A stretch of 64,000 bases of DNA from Alphaproteobacteria bacterium. Its GTDB lineage: Bacteria; Pseudomonadota; Alphaproteobacteria; Micropepsales; Micropepsaceae. Location: assembly GCA_017308475.1 (NCBI GenBank), contig JAFKEU010000004.1, positions 875,949 through 939,948 on the forward strand, written 5' to 3'. Shown piece after piece: positions 1 through 8,867 of this stretch. Numbering within the stretch: the stretch's first letter is position 1; every line of letters begins with the position of its first letter. The position numbers and the translations under genes are program-made. Below the pieces are notes generated by a model. The model was not told the origin of the DNA. It saw only the letters and a list, made by a program, of their open reading frames with translations, and did no database searches.

Positions 1-1
1 G

Positions 2-538
2 AATGCTGGTAAACAACAGGAAATGTTTGATCGCTTTTTCCCACGACAGGTTGAGGAGGGAAAGCGCAAGGGCACGACATTCAATTGGCTGATTTCCAGG
101 TGTGCCGACGCAACCAAGAAAACCGCCCCGCGAGAGCTTGTCCATCTGCTGAACTGCATCCGCGATCAGGAAATAAAACGGCTGGAACAGGGCGGCAATG
201 CGCCGCTCGGCGATCAATTGTTCGATACCAGCGTCTTCAAGCTGGCCCTGCCTACCGTTTCGGACGCCCGGCTCGTACAGTATCTGTATGCTGAATATCC
301 GAAGCAGAAGCCATTTTTGGAAAAACTGGACAGGCAGAAGGCCGAGCAAACGCCAGAAAGCCTATCCGACTTGTGGGCACTTGATCGGGCTGCCGCGATT
401 GCCAAGGCGCGCGAACTTGTTGATCTCGGATTTTTCGAGCAGCGAGGTACGAAAGACGAACCGACCTTCTGGGTGCCCTTCCTTTACCGCGATGCCCTCA
501 GTTTGGTGCAGGGCAAGGCGGATAACGACGACGAATAG
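2..538 (+). CDS. P-loop ATPase C-terminal part (Sll1717-like), cut by window edge
   Basis: The reading frame is open to the left edge, so only the C-terminal ~179 residues are seen and the true start lies outside. The visible part is a helical, charged C-terminal region (NWLISRCADATKKTAPRELV, then a segment ending WVPFLYRDAL) that I recall from the P-loop ATPases labelled 'Sll1717 family'. No Walker motif is in the visible part, so the ATPase call rests on family resemblance alone. It ends in an acidic tail (DNDDE). Next to it are a broken DUF6471 gene and a repeat motif, which suggests an accessory or mobile segment. Confidence 0.5.
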   Translation, partial: NAGKQQEMFDRFFPRQVEEGKRKGTTFNWLISRCADATKKTAPRELVHLLNCIRDQEIKRLEQGGNAPLGDQLFDTSVFKLALPTVSDARLVQYLYAEYPKQKPFLEKLDRQKAEQTPESLSDLWALDRAAAIAKARELVDLGFFEQRGTKDEPTFWVPFLYRDALSLVQGKADNDDE

Positions 539-539
539 C

Positions 540-705
540 CGCGACAGCCGCAACTCGCGCACCCCAATCGCGTCAAGGCACTGGATCAGGTAGGCCGCAG
601 TAAAGCTGCCTCTGGATAACTTGTTGCGGACGTTGACCTACTTCTCATCCATCCCGATTTCGGCCAGCTTTTCAACAAGTTGCGAGTAGGTCACGCCCCT
701 GCGTT
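540..705 (-). pseudogene. DUF6471 domain remnant with internal stop
   Basis: The minus strand reads KRRGVTYSQLVEKLAEIGMD, EK, a TAG stop (around 637), then VNVRNKLSRGSFTAAYLIQC and LDAIGVREL. This is the pattern of the short DUF6471 domain, a small helix-turn-helix-like protein of phage and plasmid regions. The in-frame stop splits the domain and no start codon remains at its N-terminus, so it looks dead. The frame then runs antisense into the ATPase gene. The family assignment is from memory of the domain pattern; the stop is seen directly. Confidence 0.5.
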
Positions 706-736
706 TTGGAAGAATTGGGGTCAGAGTGGAATTTCG

Positions 737-1177
737 TCAGCCGGTCAGCCAGTTCACCGCCTCGGCGCGGTCGGTGAAGGCGCGGTGGCGCGTGCGGCCG
801 AACAGCGCCGAGACCGCCCTGATGATGGCGCCGAACTCGCTGTTGCGGATCAGATAGGCCACCCAGGATTTCTCGGGCGACTCCCCCGCCCAGTCGGCGA
901 CCTGGCTCATCCGGGTCAGGGAGGCCCAGTCGATCACCCCGAAATAGCGGGTCAGGTCGACCAGCGTCTTCATGCTCAACTTCAGCCAGCCCTGGCGGCG
1001 GCCGGTCTCCAGCGCCTCGATCACCAGGTCGCAGCCGGGTTCGCCCACCAGCACGATCAGCATGCGCTCGCCCCGGGCGGTGATGGAGACGGTGCTGCCG
1101 CCCCCGCCCAGCACAAGCCGGTGCGCGTCATCGCCGCCGGCGTCCCCATCGCCGGAATAAACTGCCGCCCCATCCAT
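737..1177 (-). CDS. SpoIIAA-like/STAS-related hypothetical protein
   Basis: Encodes 146 residues from the ATG at 1177; a longer frame to 1306 exists, but its first 43 residues are low-complexity Arg/Pro and look non-coding. Residues from about 28 carry alternating beta strands and helices (STVSITARGERMLIVLVGEP, then LKLSMKTLVDLTRYFGVIDW, SWVAYLIRN, TDRAEAVNWL). This arrangement resembles SpoIIAA-like/STAS proteins, where the final helix 'F.. EA..WL' is typical. No enzymatic motif is visible. It stands alone between the DUF6471 remnant and the tRNA-Met gene. Function unknown. Confidence 0.55.
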   Translation of the reverse strand: MDGAAVYSGDGDAGGDDAHRLVLGGGGSTVSITARGERMLIVLVGEPGCDLVIEALETGRRQGWLKLSMKTLVDLTRYFGVIDWASLTRMSQVADWAGESPEKSWVAYLIRNSEFGAIIRAVSALFGRTRHRAFTDRAEAVNWLTG

Positions 1178-1303
1178 CGGCGGACTATGGCGTGAAGCGC
1201 GTGACCGGCGCAAACACCTGATTGGAGGAGGAGGACGCCAATTTGGCGGCGACAGCGTTAACGGGCGCACGCGGCGATTGCGGGATTGGGTGTGGCCGCC
1301 TGG

Positions 1304-1339
1304 CATTTTTTCGCACGCGCGAAGCGCGGCGAAAAAATG
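1304..1339 (-). terminator. Hairpin terminator of tRNA-Met
   Basis: A near-perfect inverted repeat (CATTTTTTCGC ... GCGAAAAAATG with an inner CGCG/CGCG pairing) starts at the encoded CCA end of the tRNA and runs downstream on the minus strand. A-rich and T-rich arms would give U-runs on either strand. Position directly at the tRNA 3' end supports a terminator/processing role. Confidence 0.55.
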
Positions 1340-1412
1340 GTAGCACCGGACGGATTTGAACCGCCGACCAAGGGATTATGATTCCCCTGCTCTACCGCTG
1401 AGCTACGGTGCC
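1338..1412 (-). tRNA. tRNA-Met (CAT), elongator type
   Basis: The minus strand folds as a complete cloverleaf of 75 nt including encoded CCA. The acceptor arms are GGCACCG and CGGTGCT (one G-U at the end), the D-arm is GCTCAGCGGTAGAGC, and the T-arm is GGCGGTTCAAATCCGTC. The anticodon stem GGGGA/TCCCT encloses the loop ATCATAA, giving anticodon CAT. Initiator tRNA has three G-C pairs next to the loop and lacks a normal first pair; here the stem ends A-T, as in elongator tRNA-Met. A tRNA-Ile(k2C) reading is less likely, but the modification cannot be judged from sequence. Confidence 0.93.
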
Positions 1413-1468
1413 ACGGCTCACTCTCGAAAGAGCGAAGGCGCGCATGTAGGAGGCGGCACCCCACCGTG

Positions 1469-1942
1469 TCAAGATTGGCCGGGAAGGGGCGGAAAATCCC
1501 GCGATTCCAGTACCATGCGCCGCGCCGGGCCGAACAGGGTGTCGGCCATTCCCGCTGGCCGGAAGCCCAGTCTTTCATAGAAGCCTTCGGCCAGGGGATT
1601 GGCCACGGTTTGAAGCCGGGCGCCCGCCAATTTTTTCAGGCGCGCGCAGGCATCGGCGATCAGGGCACGCCCGATGCCCCGGCGCCAGTGTTCCGGCTCG
1701 ACAAACAATCCGTCCAGTTCGAACAGCGCCGGCCCGCGCGGCAGCACCACGCTGAAGCCCAGCGCGCGGCCGTGCGCCTCGGCCACGCGCACATGGCCGC
1801 CCGCCAGGTGCGCGCGGGGCAGTTCGATCACGTCGGGATTTTCCAGAAGCTGCCGGCGGTATTCGGCGTATTCCAGCGAGGCGCGGCGCTGGAGTTCTTC
1901 CAGGGCGTGGCGCTCCTCGGTGCGCCCCTCGCGGATGATCAT
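1469..1942 (-). CDS. GNAT family N-acetyltransferase
   Basis: A 157-residue single GNAT fold. The acetyl-CoA pyrophosphate loop is R87-R-G-I-G91-R-A, preceded by the beta-4 strand [13 protein letters not shown] and followed by the C-terminal [11 protein letters not shown] motif, the usual order for the family. The substrate cannot be inferred. The start codon overlaps the stop of mnmA by four bases (TCAT on the plus strand), so the two genes are translationally coupled and share a transcript. Confidence 0.85.
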   Translation of the reverse strand: MIIREGRTEERHALEELQRRASLEYAEYRRQLLENPDVIELPRAHLAGGHVRVAEAHGRALGFSVVLPRGPALFELDGLFVEPEHWRRGIGRALIADACARLKKLAGARLQTVANPLAEGFYERLGFRPAGMADTLFGPARRMVLESRDFPPLPGQS

Positions 1943-3045
1943 GCCGCGGCGGCGCGCGACCGGGCGATCCAGCCGCCACCCAGCACGCGGCTGCCTTCGG
2001 CGCCGTAAAACACACAGGCCTGGCCCGGCGCGATCGCCTCTTCCGGCGCGGCCAGTTCGACCCGCGCCGCACCATCTGCCAGCGGCGTGACCGTGGCGGC
2101 CACCGGCGGGCGCATGGAGCGCACTTTTACCCGCGCGGCGAAGGGCGCATCCTGCGGGGCCAGCCAGTTCACGCCATGCAGTTCGATGGTCGAGGAGGCA
2201 AGCGCGCTGCGCGGGCCCACCACCACGCGGGCATTGACCGCATCCAGCTTCAGCACGAACAGCGGCTCGCTGTTGCCGGAGAGACCCAGGCCCTTCCTCT
2301 GGCCGACGGTGAAATGGGTGATGCCGTCATGGCGGCCCAGCACCGTGCCATTCAGATCGACGATCTCACCCGGCCGCGCCGCATCCGGGCGGATGCGATC
2401 GACGATATTGGTGTAACGCCCGTCGGGCACGAAGCAGATGTCCTGGCTGTCGGGCTTGGCGGCATTGACCAGGCCCAGCTCGGCGGCGATGGCGCGGACA
2501 TCGCGCTTGTCCATGTCGCCCAAGGGAAAGCGCAGATAGTCCAGCTGGCCCTGCGTGGTGGCGAACAGGAAATAGCTCTGGTCGCGCGCGGCGTCGGCGG
2601 CGGCGTGGAGTTCGGCGCCATGCGAGCCTTCCACCCGGCGCACATAATGGCCGGTGGCCATCGCCTCGGCGCCCAGCTCGCGCGCGGTGTCCAAGAGGTC
2701 GGCGAACTTGACCTTTTCGTTGCAGCGGACGCAGGGGATCGGCGTTTGCCCGCGCGCGTAGGTGTCGGCGAAATCCTTCACCACGCTTTCGCGGAAGCGC
2801 GCTTCGTAATCCAGCACGTAATGGGCGATGCCCAGGGACGCGGCCACGCGGCGCGCATCGGCGATGTCGGCACCGGCACAGCAGGCGCCCTTGCGCGCGG
2901 GCGCCGCCGATGACGGATAAAGCTGAAGCGTGATGCCGATCACTTCGTAGCCCTGCTTCTTGAGCAGAGCCGCGGTGACGGAGGAGTCGACTCCTCCGGA
3001 CATGGCCGCAACAACGCGGCTTCCGGGCTTCAGGCGGCTTTCCAT
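1939..3045 (-). CDS. mnmA: tRNA-specific 2-thiouridylase MnmA
   Basis: MnmA transfers sulfur to U34 of tRNA-Lys, -Glu and -Gln, using ATP to adenylate the uridine. The PP-loop SGGVDSS is at residues 16-22, the first catalytic cysteine sits in [13 protein letters not shown] (around residue 105), and the second in [10 protein letters not shown] (around 205). The central domain (GQRKGLG) and C-terminal beta-barrel are present; about 368 residues is the usual length. I chose the ATG at 3045 because the 12 extra residues from 3081 are Arg/Pro-rich and unlike the family. The stop overlaps the start of the GNAT gene. Confidence 0.95.
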   Translation of the reverse strand: MESRLKPGSRVVAAMSGGVDSSVTAALLKKQGYEVIGITLQLYPSSAAPARKGACCAGADIADARRVAASLGIAHYVLDYEARFRESVVKDFADTYARGQTPIPCVRCNEKVKFADLLDTARELGAEAMATGHYVRRVEGSHGAELHAAADAARDQSYFLFATTQGQLDYLRFPLGDMDKRDVRAIAAELGLVNAAKPDSQDICFVPDGRYTNIVDRIRPDAARPGEIVDLNGTVLGRHDGITHFTVGQRKGLGLSGNSEPLFVLKLDAVNARVVVGPRSALASSTIELHGVNWLAPQDAPFAARVKVRSMRPPVAATVTPLADGAARVELAAPEEAIAPGQACVFYGAEGSRVLGGGWIARSRAAAA

Positions 3046-3112
3046 GGCGGGTGCTATAGGCGGGCGCCGCCGGAACCGCAAGAATAGCCTGTTTCCCAGC
3101 CTTTACAGGGCC

Positions 3113-4066
3113 TTAGTGCCCCGAAACCGGCAGGTAGTTCAGCAGCGAAATCTGGTTCAGGCTGGAAGTGACGGCCAGCGCCGCCTGAAGCTGGGTCTGG
3201 TTCATCGACAGCTGGGTGGCCGCCTTGGCCATGTCGGTGCCCTGGATCTTGTCCACGAAGCCGGAATAAAGCGTATTCATCGCGGTCTGCTGGGCCGTCG
3301 CGTCGGTCAGCCGGTTGCTGACATAGCCGTTGGCGGCGGTGATGTTGTTGAGCCCGGTTGCGACCTGGGTGGCGCTGGCGATGGTGGAGGTCAGGAACGT
3401 GTCCTGCGCCTGGCTGAGGCCGCCGCCGGCCGCGAAATTGCCGGTGGGACCGGCATCGAAGCCGGCGATGTCCTTGAAGGCCTGCATCAGCTGGGTGCCG
3501 ATGTCCGAGGCGGTCAGGCCATAGCTGACATTGACACCGTCGGCCACCTGGACCGATTTCTTGAAGTCGCCATTGGCGAAGGCCTGGGACGTGGCGGGCA
3601 AAGCCATCAGGTCCGAGAGCGAGGTCACGGTGAGGGGCGCGGTGTCGGTGCGGCCGCCGGAATAGATGTAGTCGCCATTGGCGTCCTTGGAATTGAGCAC
3701 CGAAACCGCCTGGTCGAACAGGCTCTGCACCTGCGTCATCAGGCTGGTGGCGTCGTTGTTGCCCAAGGCGTCGTTCACCGTGGTGCGCAGCTTCTGGGCG
3801 ATGTCCGACAGGGTGGAAAGCTGGTCGTCCTGCAGGTTCACCTGGGTCTGGGCCATGCCGGTGGCGGACTGGTAGGCGGTGTTGCGCTGGTTGGCCGATA
3901 TGGTGGCGGTGAGAATCTGGGCCTGGCCGCCGAAGCCGGCATAGGTGGTGGCGTTCACGCCCGAGGCGATCGAAGTCTGGGTCTGGTCCAGGGCGCTGGA
4001 GGCCGACTGGATCTGGCGCAGGAACTGGGCGGTCTGGGTGGCGCTGGCGACGCGGTCGATGCTCAT
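3113..4066 (-). CDS. flgL: Flagellar hook-associated protein 3 FlgL
   Basis: FlgL joins hook and filament together with FlgK. The 317-residue protein has flagellin-type coiled ends: the N-terminal helix (RVASATQTAQFLRQIQSASS) and the C-terminal helix (TQLSMNQTQLQAALAVTSSL) polymerise in the family. The DGDYIYSGG-type motif in the middle (DANGDYIYSGGRTDTAPL, about residues 134-151) is characteristic of FlgL rather than filament flagellin. It follows flgK with a 12-nt gap and is probably transcribed with it from the sigma-54 promoter upstream of flgK. Confidence 0.92.
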   Translation of the reverse strand: MSIDRVASATQTAQFLRQIQSASSALDQTQTSIASGVNATTYAGFGGQAQILTATISANQRNTAYQSATGMAQTQVNLQDDQLSTLSDIAQKLRTTVNDALGNNDATSLMTQVQSLFDQAVSVLNSKDANGDYIYSGGRTDTAPLTVTSLSDLMALPATSQAFANGDFKKSVQVADGVNVSYGLTASDIGTQLMQAFKDIAGFDAGPTGNFAAGGGLSQAQDTFLTSTIASATQVATGLNNITAANGYVSNRLTDATAQQTAMNTLYSGFVDKIQGTDMAKAATQLSMNQTQLQAALAVTSSLNQISLLNYLPVSGH

Positions 4067-4078
4067 GCGGGCAAGTCC

Positions 4079-6217
4079 TTACTGAATCTGGAGCAGCGTG
4101 TCGTAAAGCTGGCCCACCACCGACAGAAGGCGCGCGCCGGCGGCATAGGCCTGCTGATAGGTGGTGAGGTTGGTCAGCTCTTCATCCAGGTTGACGCCGG
4201 AATTGGAGGACAGGCGCGACTGGGCCTCGGCCAGGCGGTCGTCCTGCGTGGTCTGGTTGGCGGTGACGCTGTTCGATTGGGTTGAGACGTTCTGGTAGAA
4301 ACTCGCCACATAGTCGGAGAGCGAGGCGGTCTGCGCCGCCATCCCGCCGGCGGCGGCAAAGCTGCGGCTGCTATTGAGGACATTCTGCATGGCGACGGCG
4401 CCGGAATTGTCGCCCGCGTTCAGCACAACATCGCCCACCGCGCTGGTGCCCGTGATCTGCGGCTGGCCGAAGCCCAGCATCCCCGGATTGCCCGCAACCT
4501 GGGAGGCGACGGCAAAGCCCGACGCCTGGCCCGCCTGGGCGCCGCTGCCCAGGCCGAACAGCTGGCTGAAGGAAAGGCCAGTGGCGCCGCGCTGGGTGGA
4601 ATCGCTGGTGACGTTGAGCGCGTAATCCGAATAGAGCGCCGAATTGGCGCTGGAGAGCGAGCCGTCCGGGTTAAGTGTGAAGGAGACCGCGCCGCCCATG
4701 GCGGAGTTGAGCGCACTGACCACATTGCCCACGGTCATGCCCGCGGCGGTGGTGACCGAAACCTGCTTGACGATGTCGCCGTCCGGGCCCTTGAGGCTCA
4801 ACGAGATCACCCCGCCCGCGGCAAGGCCGCTGGCGTCGGAAGCCGAAAGGCCGGTGGCGGTCACCGAAGGGGACTGGGCCTTGAACACGTCGTTCAGCCC
4901 GAAGAACTGCGAAAAGCCCACGCCGCCGCGCGAGGACGGCGTCGTGGCATCGTCCTGGACCACAAGGCCGTTGCCGCCCGCGGCGGTGAGCGAGAGGGTG
5001 CCGTTGCTGAAACTGGCGGTGCCGTTCGCGCCCAGCGCGCTGTTCAGCGCGGTCACGAAACTGCCGACGGTCGTGCCGGTGGCGCCCACGACGCTGCCGT
5101 TGACGGAGATGGTGCCGGCGCCGAAATCCACGTCCACGCGCTGGACCAGCTTGCCGCTGCTGTCGGTCACCGCCAGGGTGGTCTTGCCGCTGAAGTTCAG
5201 GGCGTCGCCGGTCAGAAGGCCGGTGTTGCGGCCGGTCAGGCTGGACGGCGGGGGATAGGCGGCGTTGGCGTTGGCCTGGGCGTTGAAGGCCAGCGCGGTC
5301 TGCTGGGCCAGGCTTCCCAGGCTGTCGCCGAGCCCGCCCAGCACCTGGTCGCGCATGTCGATCATGCCCTTGAGCGAGCCGCCCGAAAGATGCGGGTCCA
5401 GCGCCTGGACCGCGCCGATCGGCTGGCCGGTCTGGGGATTGATGTCCTGCATGGTGATGTTGCCATAGGACCCGTTCGTGGCACCGCCGCCATAGCTGAG
5501 CTGGGCATAGGTGTTGCTGACCAGGTTCATGCCGTCGCCGGTGGAGACGATCACGCTGCCGTCGGACTGCTCGGTGGAGCGGACGTCCATCACCTTGGAC
5601 AGGTTGGAGAGCGCGACGTCGCGCTGGTCGAGAAGGGCGGAAGGCTCGCTGCCTGACGCGCTGGCGCTGCGGATCTGCTGGTTGAGGTCGTAGATCTGCT
5701 TGATCAGCTGGTTGGTGGAGCCGATGGTGTTGACGGCCTGCTGGTCGACCTGGGTGCGCAGCGAGGAGATGGTGCTGGAGACATTGGAAAAGGTCGAGGC
5801 CAGGTTGTTCAGCGCCGACATCACCGCGGTGCGGCTGGCGCCGGCGGAGGGCGCCTGGGAGGCGGTGGCATAGGCCGAGGACAGATCGTTGAGCTGCGAG
5901 GCCAGAGACTGATTGTCGCCGGGTGCGCCCAGAAGGCCGTTGAGCTGGCTGAAGAAGCCGGCCTGGGTATCGTAATTGGCGGCGCTGGCGCCGGCCGAGA
6001 GCGTTTCCTGGCTGAGATACTGGCTGGCAACACGCTCGATGGAAGCAATGTCCACGCCCACCAGCTGGCCGGCCGCGGCCAGCGTCTGCTGGTTGACCAC
6101 ACGGCGCGCATAACCATCGGTATTCAGGTTGGCGACGTTGTTCGAGACAACGCCCAGCGCGGTACTGTTGGTCCTCAGCGCGGAAAGGGCGCTTGCGGCA
6201 ATTCCGTTCAGGCTCAC
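4079..6217 (-). CDS. flgK: Flagellar hook-associated protein 1 FlgK
   Basis: FlgK forms the first hook-filament junction zone. From a GTG at 6217 it is 712 residues and begins VSLNGIAASALSALRTNSTA, the standard FlgK N-terminus, followed by the rod-family motif VSNNVANLNTDGYARR. The C-terminus ends LTTYQQAYAAGARLLSVVGQ and LYDTLLQIQ, the conserved FlgK tail. The frame stays open to 6385, but those extra 56 residues do not resemble the family and would overlap the promoter. The middle (residues ~330-560) is Ser/Gly/Thr-rich and variable, as expected for the exposed domain. A near-consensus sigma-54 site lies about 40 nt upstream. Confidence 0.95.
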   Translation of the reverse strand: MSLNGIAASALSALRTNSTALGVVSNNVANLNTDGYARRVVNQQTLAAAGQLVGVDIASIERVASQYLSQETLSAGASAANYDTQAGFFSQLNGLLGAPGDNQSLASQLNDLSSAYATASQAPSAGASRTAVMSALNNLASTFSNVSSTISSLRTQVDQQAVNTIGSTNQLIKQIYDLNQQIRSASASGSEPSALLDQRDVALSNLSKVMDVRSTEQSDGSVIVSTGDGMNLVSNTYAQLSYGGGATNGSYGNITMQDINPQTGQPIGAVQALDPHLSGGSLKGMIDMRDQVLGGLGDSLGSLAQQTALAFNAQANANAAYPPPSSLTGRNTGLLTGDALNFSGKTTLAVTDSSGKLVQRVDVDFGAGTISVNGSVVGATGTTVGSFVTALNSALGANGTASFSNGTLSLTAAGGNGLVVQDDATTPSSRGGVGFSQFFGLNDVFKAQSPSVTATGLSASDASGLAAGGVISLSLKGPDGDIVKQVSVTTAAGMTVGNVVSALNSAMGGAVSFTLNPDGSLSSANSALYSDYALNVTSDSTQRGATGLSFSQLFGLGSGAQAGQASGFAVASQVAGNPGMLGFGQPQITGTSAVGDVVLNAGDNSGAVAMQNVLNSSRSFAAAGGMAAQTASLSDYVASFYQNVSTQSNSVTANQTTQDDRLAEAQSRLSSNSGVNLDEELTNLTTYQQAYAAGARLLSVVGQLYDTLLQIQ

Positions 6218-6256
6218 GGGCGAAAAATCCGATGCTGTGTTGCCGAACCCACCGTC

Positions 6257-6271
6257 GCAAGCCCCGTGCCA
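6257..6271 (-). promoter_or_regulatory. Sigma-54 promoter for flgK-flgL
   Basis: The minus strand reads TGGCACGGGGCTTGC, matching the RpoN consensus TGGCACG-N4-TTGC at every fixed position, with the invariant GG and GC ten bases apart. It sits 40 nt before the flgK start. The expected activator is FlbD, encoded in this window. Confidence 0.8.
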
Positions 6272-6437
6272 TGTCGCGGCGGCGGATTCGGCCCGGAAAA
6301 TCCGGCTTTCCCGGCCAGACACGGCAGGGCGCAAGGGCGGCAGAGTTTGCCGCACCGGCATCTGTTGCCCGTCCTTTCCCGCCACGCGTGACCGGGAGCT
6401 CGCAGAAAAATTCAGACAAACCGGGCCTGGAAGGCAC

Positions 6438-6453
6438 TGGCCTGACGCTTGCT
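6438..6453 (+). promoter_or_regulatory. Sigma-54 promoter for fliK-flgD-flgE
   Basis: The plus strand reads TGGCCTGACGCTTGCT: TGGC, ten bases between GG and GC, and TTGCT, with two mismatches to TGGCACG-N4-TTGCW. It ends 20 nt before the chosen fliK start. It faces away from the flgK site and would drive the hook operon. Confidence 0.65.
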
Positions 6454-6473
6454 ATGACCAACCGCGGATCATC

Positions 6474-8111
6474 ATGGATTTCACCGTGCCGGGATTGGCA
6501 ACTGCAAGAATCGACAGCCACGCGGGCGCCCAGCGTGCGCACGCCGCCGCGCATTCGCCCGCCCATGCGTCCACCAAGGACGACGCTTTCGCCGACATGC
6601 TGGCGGCCATCGCGCCCCAGACGCAGAGCAACAAGGCACAGAACGATACGACTCAGAACGGCCAGACGCAGGCCGGCCAGACGCAGGCTGACACATCACA
6701 GGCCGACCAGACACAGGCTGACCAGACACAGGCCGACAAGACGGCGGCGGCCGACACCGTGCAGGACAAGACACCGCCGGGCCAGGACGCCGCAGGCACC
6801 GCCCAGGACCAGAACGACACGGACCAGATCGACGCAGGCCAGGCAGGCGCCACGCCGGCGGGCGTTGCCGACGCCGGCGCGATCGACAAGCCCAAGGTCA
6901 AGGACGTCCGGGACGGCAGCGAAACAAAGGATACGGCCCGCAAGGACGACCGCCATCGCGACGATGCCGCCGCAATGGTGTTGCCGCCGCAGCCACAACA
7001 GCCTGCGCCGCTTCAGCAGCCCATCGTCGCGCAGGCGCCGGTCCCGCAAACCAACCCGCAACAGGCGGACGACGGCGACGTGGCCGATGCCCAGCCCGTG
7101 ACCGGCGTGGCGCAAGCGGCCGCCCCGACCCAGGCAGGCCAGACTCTCGCGGGTCAGGCGCTCGAGGGTCAGTCGCTCGAGAGTCAGTCTCAGGCAGGTC
7201 AGGCGGGGACGCTCGCCGACGGCAAGAAGGACGCCGCGTCATCCAAAAAAGACGCCGGCAAGGATTTTGGCGCCGCGCCGTCTGCCGCCGATAACAAGGC
7301 TGCGGTCGCGGCCAACCTGAAGCCGGTGATGCCCGCCGATGCCGCGGCTGCCCAATCGGCCAAAGCCGCCAATGCGCAAACCGGGGATGTCCAAACTGGC
7401 AATGCCCAAATTGGCGATCTCAAATCCGTGGCAAAGGATGTCGCACAAAAGCCCGACGACGCCGGCAGGATCGCACAGGCCGACCCGCGGCCGCAGCCTG
7501 CGTCCGTCGATGCGCCCGCGCCGCAGCCGCAACCGGCGCAGCCCGTCAATGCCACTGCCACTGCATCCCTTATCGCCGCCGGTGCCGCGCCCGCGCATCA
7601 GGGGCCCGTGGCCGCATCAGTCACGACATTGGCCGCCGCGCCGATGCCGCAGCACCTGGATGTGCGCCAGGAGGCCCTGACGCCCAACATGGCGGCGCTG
7701 GGCGTGGCCATCGCCACGCGCAACCTGTCGGGAGCGCGCCAGTTCGACATTCGCCTGGACCCGCCCGAGCTGGGCCGGGTGGAGGTGCGCCTGTCCATCG
7801 ATTCCACCGGCAAGGCCAGCGCCCACCTGTCCGCCGACCAGCAACACACGCTGGACCTGCTGCAGAAGGATTCATCCGGCCTGACCCGCGCGCTGCGCGA
7901 TGCCGGGCTGGATGTGGCGCAGAACGGTTTGAACTTTTCGCTGCGCCAGCAGGGCGGCGGCAATGAGAACCGCGGCTTTTCGGCCCGCGGCCGCACGGGC
8001 TCCCAGTCCCTGGCGGCAACGGCAGTCATGACCGCGACCACGACCAGCGCCGCCCTGTCCGGTGCTTCCGCTTATGCCGGCGGCGATGGCCGGCTCGACA
8101 TCAGAGTTTAA
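6474..8111 (+). CDS. fliK: Flagellar hook-length control protein FliK
   Basis: FliK is the secreted ruler that stops hook growth and switches the export gate to filament substrates. From the ATG at 6474 the protein is 545 residues; the open frame reaches back to 6129 but would run through the sigma-54 promoter and into flgK. The N-terminal three quarters are low complexity, including a QTQAG/QTQAD repeat array (about residues 45-90) and Ala/Gln/Asp-rich stretches. The conserved C-terminal hook-length domain covers about residues 395-500, with RQFDIRLDPPELGRVEVRLS as the core. It is the first gene of fliK-flgD-flgE. Confidence 0.88.
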   Translation: MDFTVPGLATARIDSHAGAQRAHAAAHSPAHASTKDDAFADMLAAIAPQTQSNKAQNDTTQNGQTQAGQTQADTSQADQTQADQTQADKTAAADTVQDKTPPGQDAAGTAQDQNDTDQIDAGQAGATPAGVADAGAIDKPKVKDVRDGSETKDTARKDDRHRDDAAAMVLPPQPQQPAPLQQPIVAQAPVPQTNPQQADDGDVADAQPVTGVAQAAAPTQAGQTLAGQALEGQSLESQSQAGQAGTLADGKKDAASSKKDAGKDFGAAPSAADNKAAVAANLKPVMPADAAAAQSAKAANAQTGDVQTGNAQIGDLKSVAKDVAQKPDDAGRIAQADPRPQPASVDAPAPQPQPAQPVNATATASLIAAGAAPAHQGPVAASVTTLAAAPMPQHLDVRQEALTPNMAALGVAIATRNLSGARQFDIRLDPPELGRVEVRLSIDSTGKASAHLSADQQHTLDLLQKDSSGLTRALRDAGLDVAQNGLNFSLRQQGGGNENRGFSARGRTGSQSLAATAVMTATTTSAALSGASAYAGGDGRLDIRV

Positions 8112-8122
8112 GGAACAGCCCC

Positions 8123-8776
8123 ATGAGCGTTGCCCCCGTCTCTTCCAGCACCCCAAGCACCGGCGCCAGCGATGCGATGAAGCAGCTGTCGGGCAATTTC
8201 GACACCTTCCTGACGCTCCTGACCACCCAGCTGAAGAACCAGGACCCCACCAGCCCGATGGACTCCAACCAGTTCACCCAGCAGCTGGTGCAGTTCAGCC
8301 AGGTCGAGCAGCAGATCGACACCAACACCAACCTCAAATCGCTGATCGCCCAGGGCCAGACCCAGGCCGGCACCGCCGCCGCCACCTATCTGGGCAAGAA
8401 GGTATCAGTCACCAATGGCCAGGGCTCGCTTGCGGACGGCGCCGCCAACTGGAGCTACACGCTGAACGGCACCGCCGCGACCGTGGGCCTGACAGTCACC
8501 GATGCGAACAACAAGGTGGTCTATGCGAGCGCCGGCGAGACCGCCCAGGGCAGCCACGCCTTCACCTGGGACGGCAAGGACAACAACGGCAACGCCCTGC
8601 CCGACGGCGGCTACAAGCTGACGGTCACCGCCAAGGACGGCGCGGGCAACGATGTCGCCAATTCGGTGGCGAGCGCCGGCGTGGTCAGCCAGATCGACAT
8701 GACCAGCGGCACGCCGCAGCTGGTCATCGGAAATATGGAAGTCGGCGTCGCGGACATCGCGGCGGTCGGCATCTGA
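8123..8776 (+). CDS. flgD: Flagellar hook assembly scaffold FlgD
   Basis: FlgD is the hook-capping scaffold that lets FlgE subunits polymerise. The 217-residue protein has the N-terminal FlgD motif FLTLLTTQLKNQDPTSPMDS followed by QFTQQLVQFSQVEQQ, then a C-terminal FlgD Ig-like/tudor region (WDGKDNNGNALPDGGYKLTV). It starts 11 nt after the fliK stop, within the same operon, and is followed by flgE. Confidence 0.95.
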   Translation: MSVAPVSSSTPSTGASDAMKQLSGNFDTFLTLLTTQLKNQDPTSPMDSNQFTQQLVQFSQVEQQIDTNTNLKSLIAQGQTQAGTAAATYLGKKVSVTNGQGSLADGAANWSYTLNGTAATVGLTVTDANNKVVYASAGETAQGSHAFTWDGKDNNGNALPDGGYKLTVTAKDGAGNDVANSVASAGVVSQIDMTSGTPQLVIGNMEVGVADIAAVGI

Positions 8777-8867
8777 ACGGATTGAACCTGAACCCTGGCG
8801 CCGAGAATTGGCGCCGCACCCATTGGACCGGCGGGCGAAGCCCAAAGCTCCAAAAAGGACTTGAACC

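Noticed and set aside
2960..4285. Long plus-strand frame of 441 codons
   Set aside because: Antisense of flgL and flgK; low-complexity Gly/Val/His composition typical of shadow frames in GC-rich DNA.
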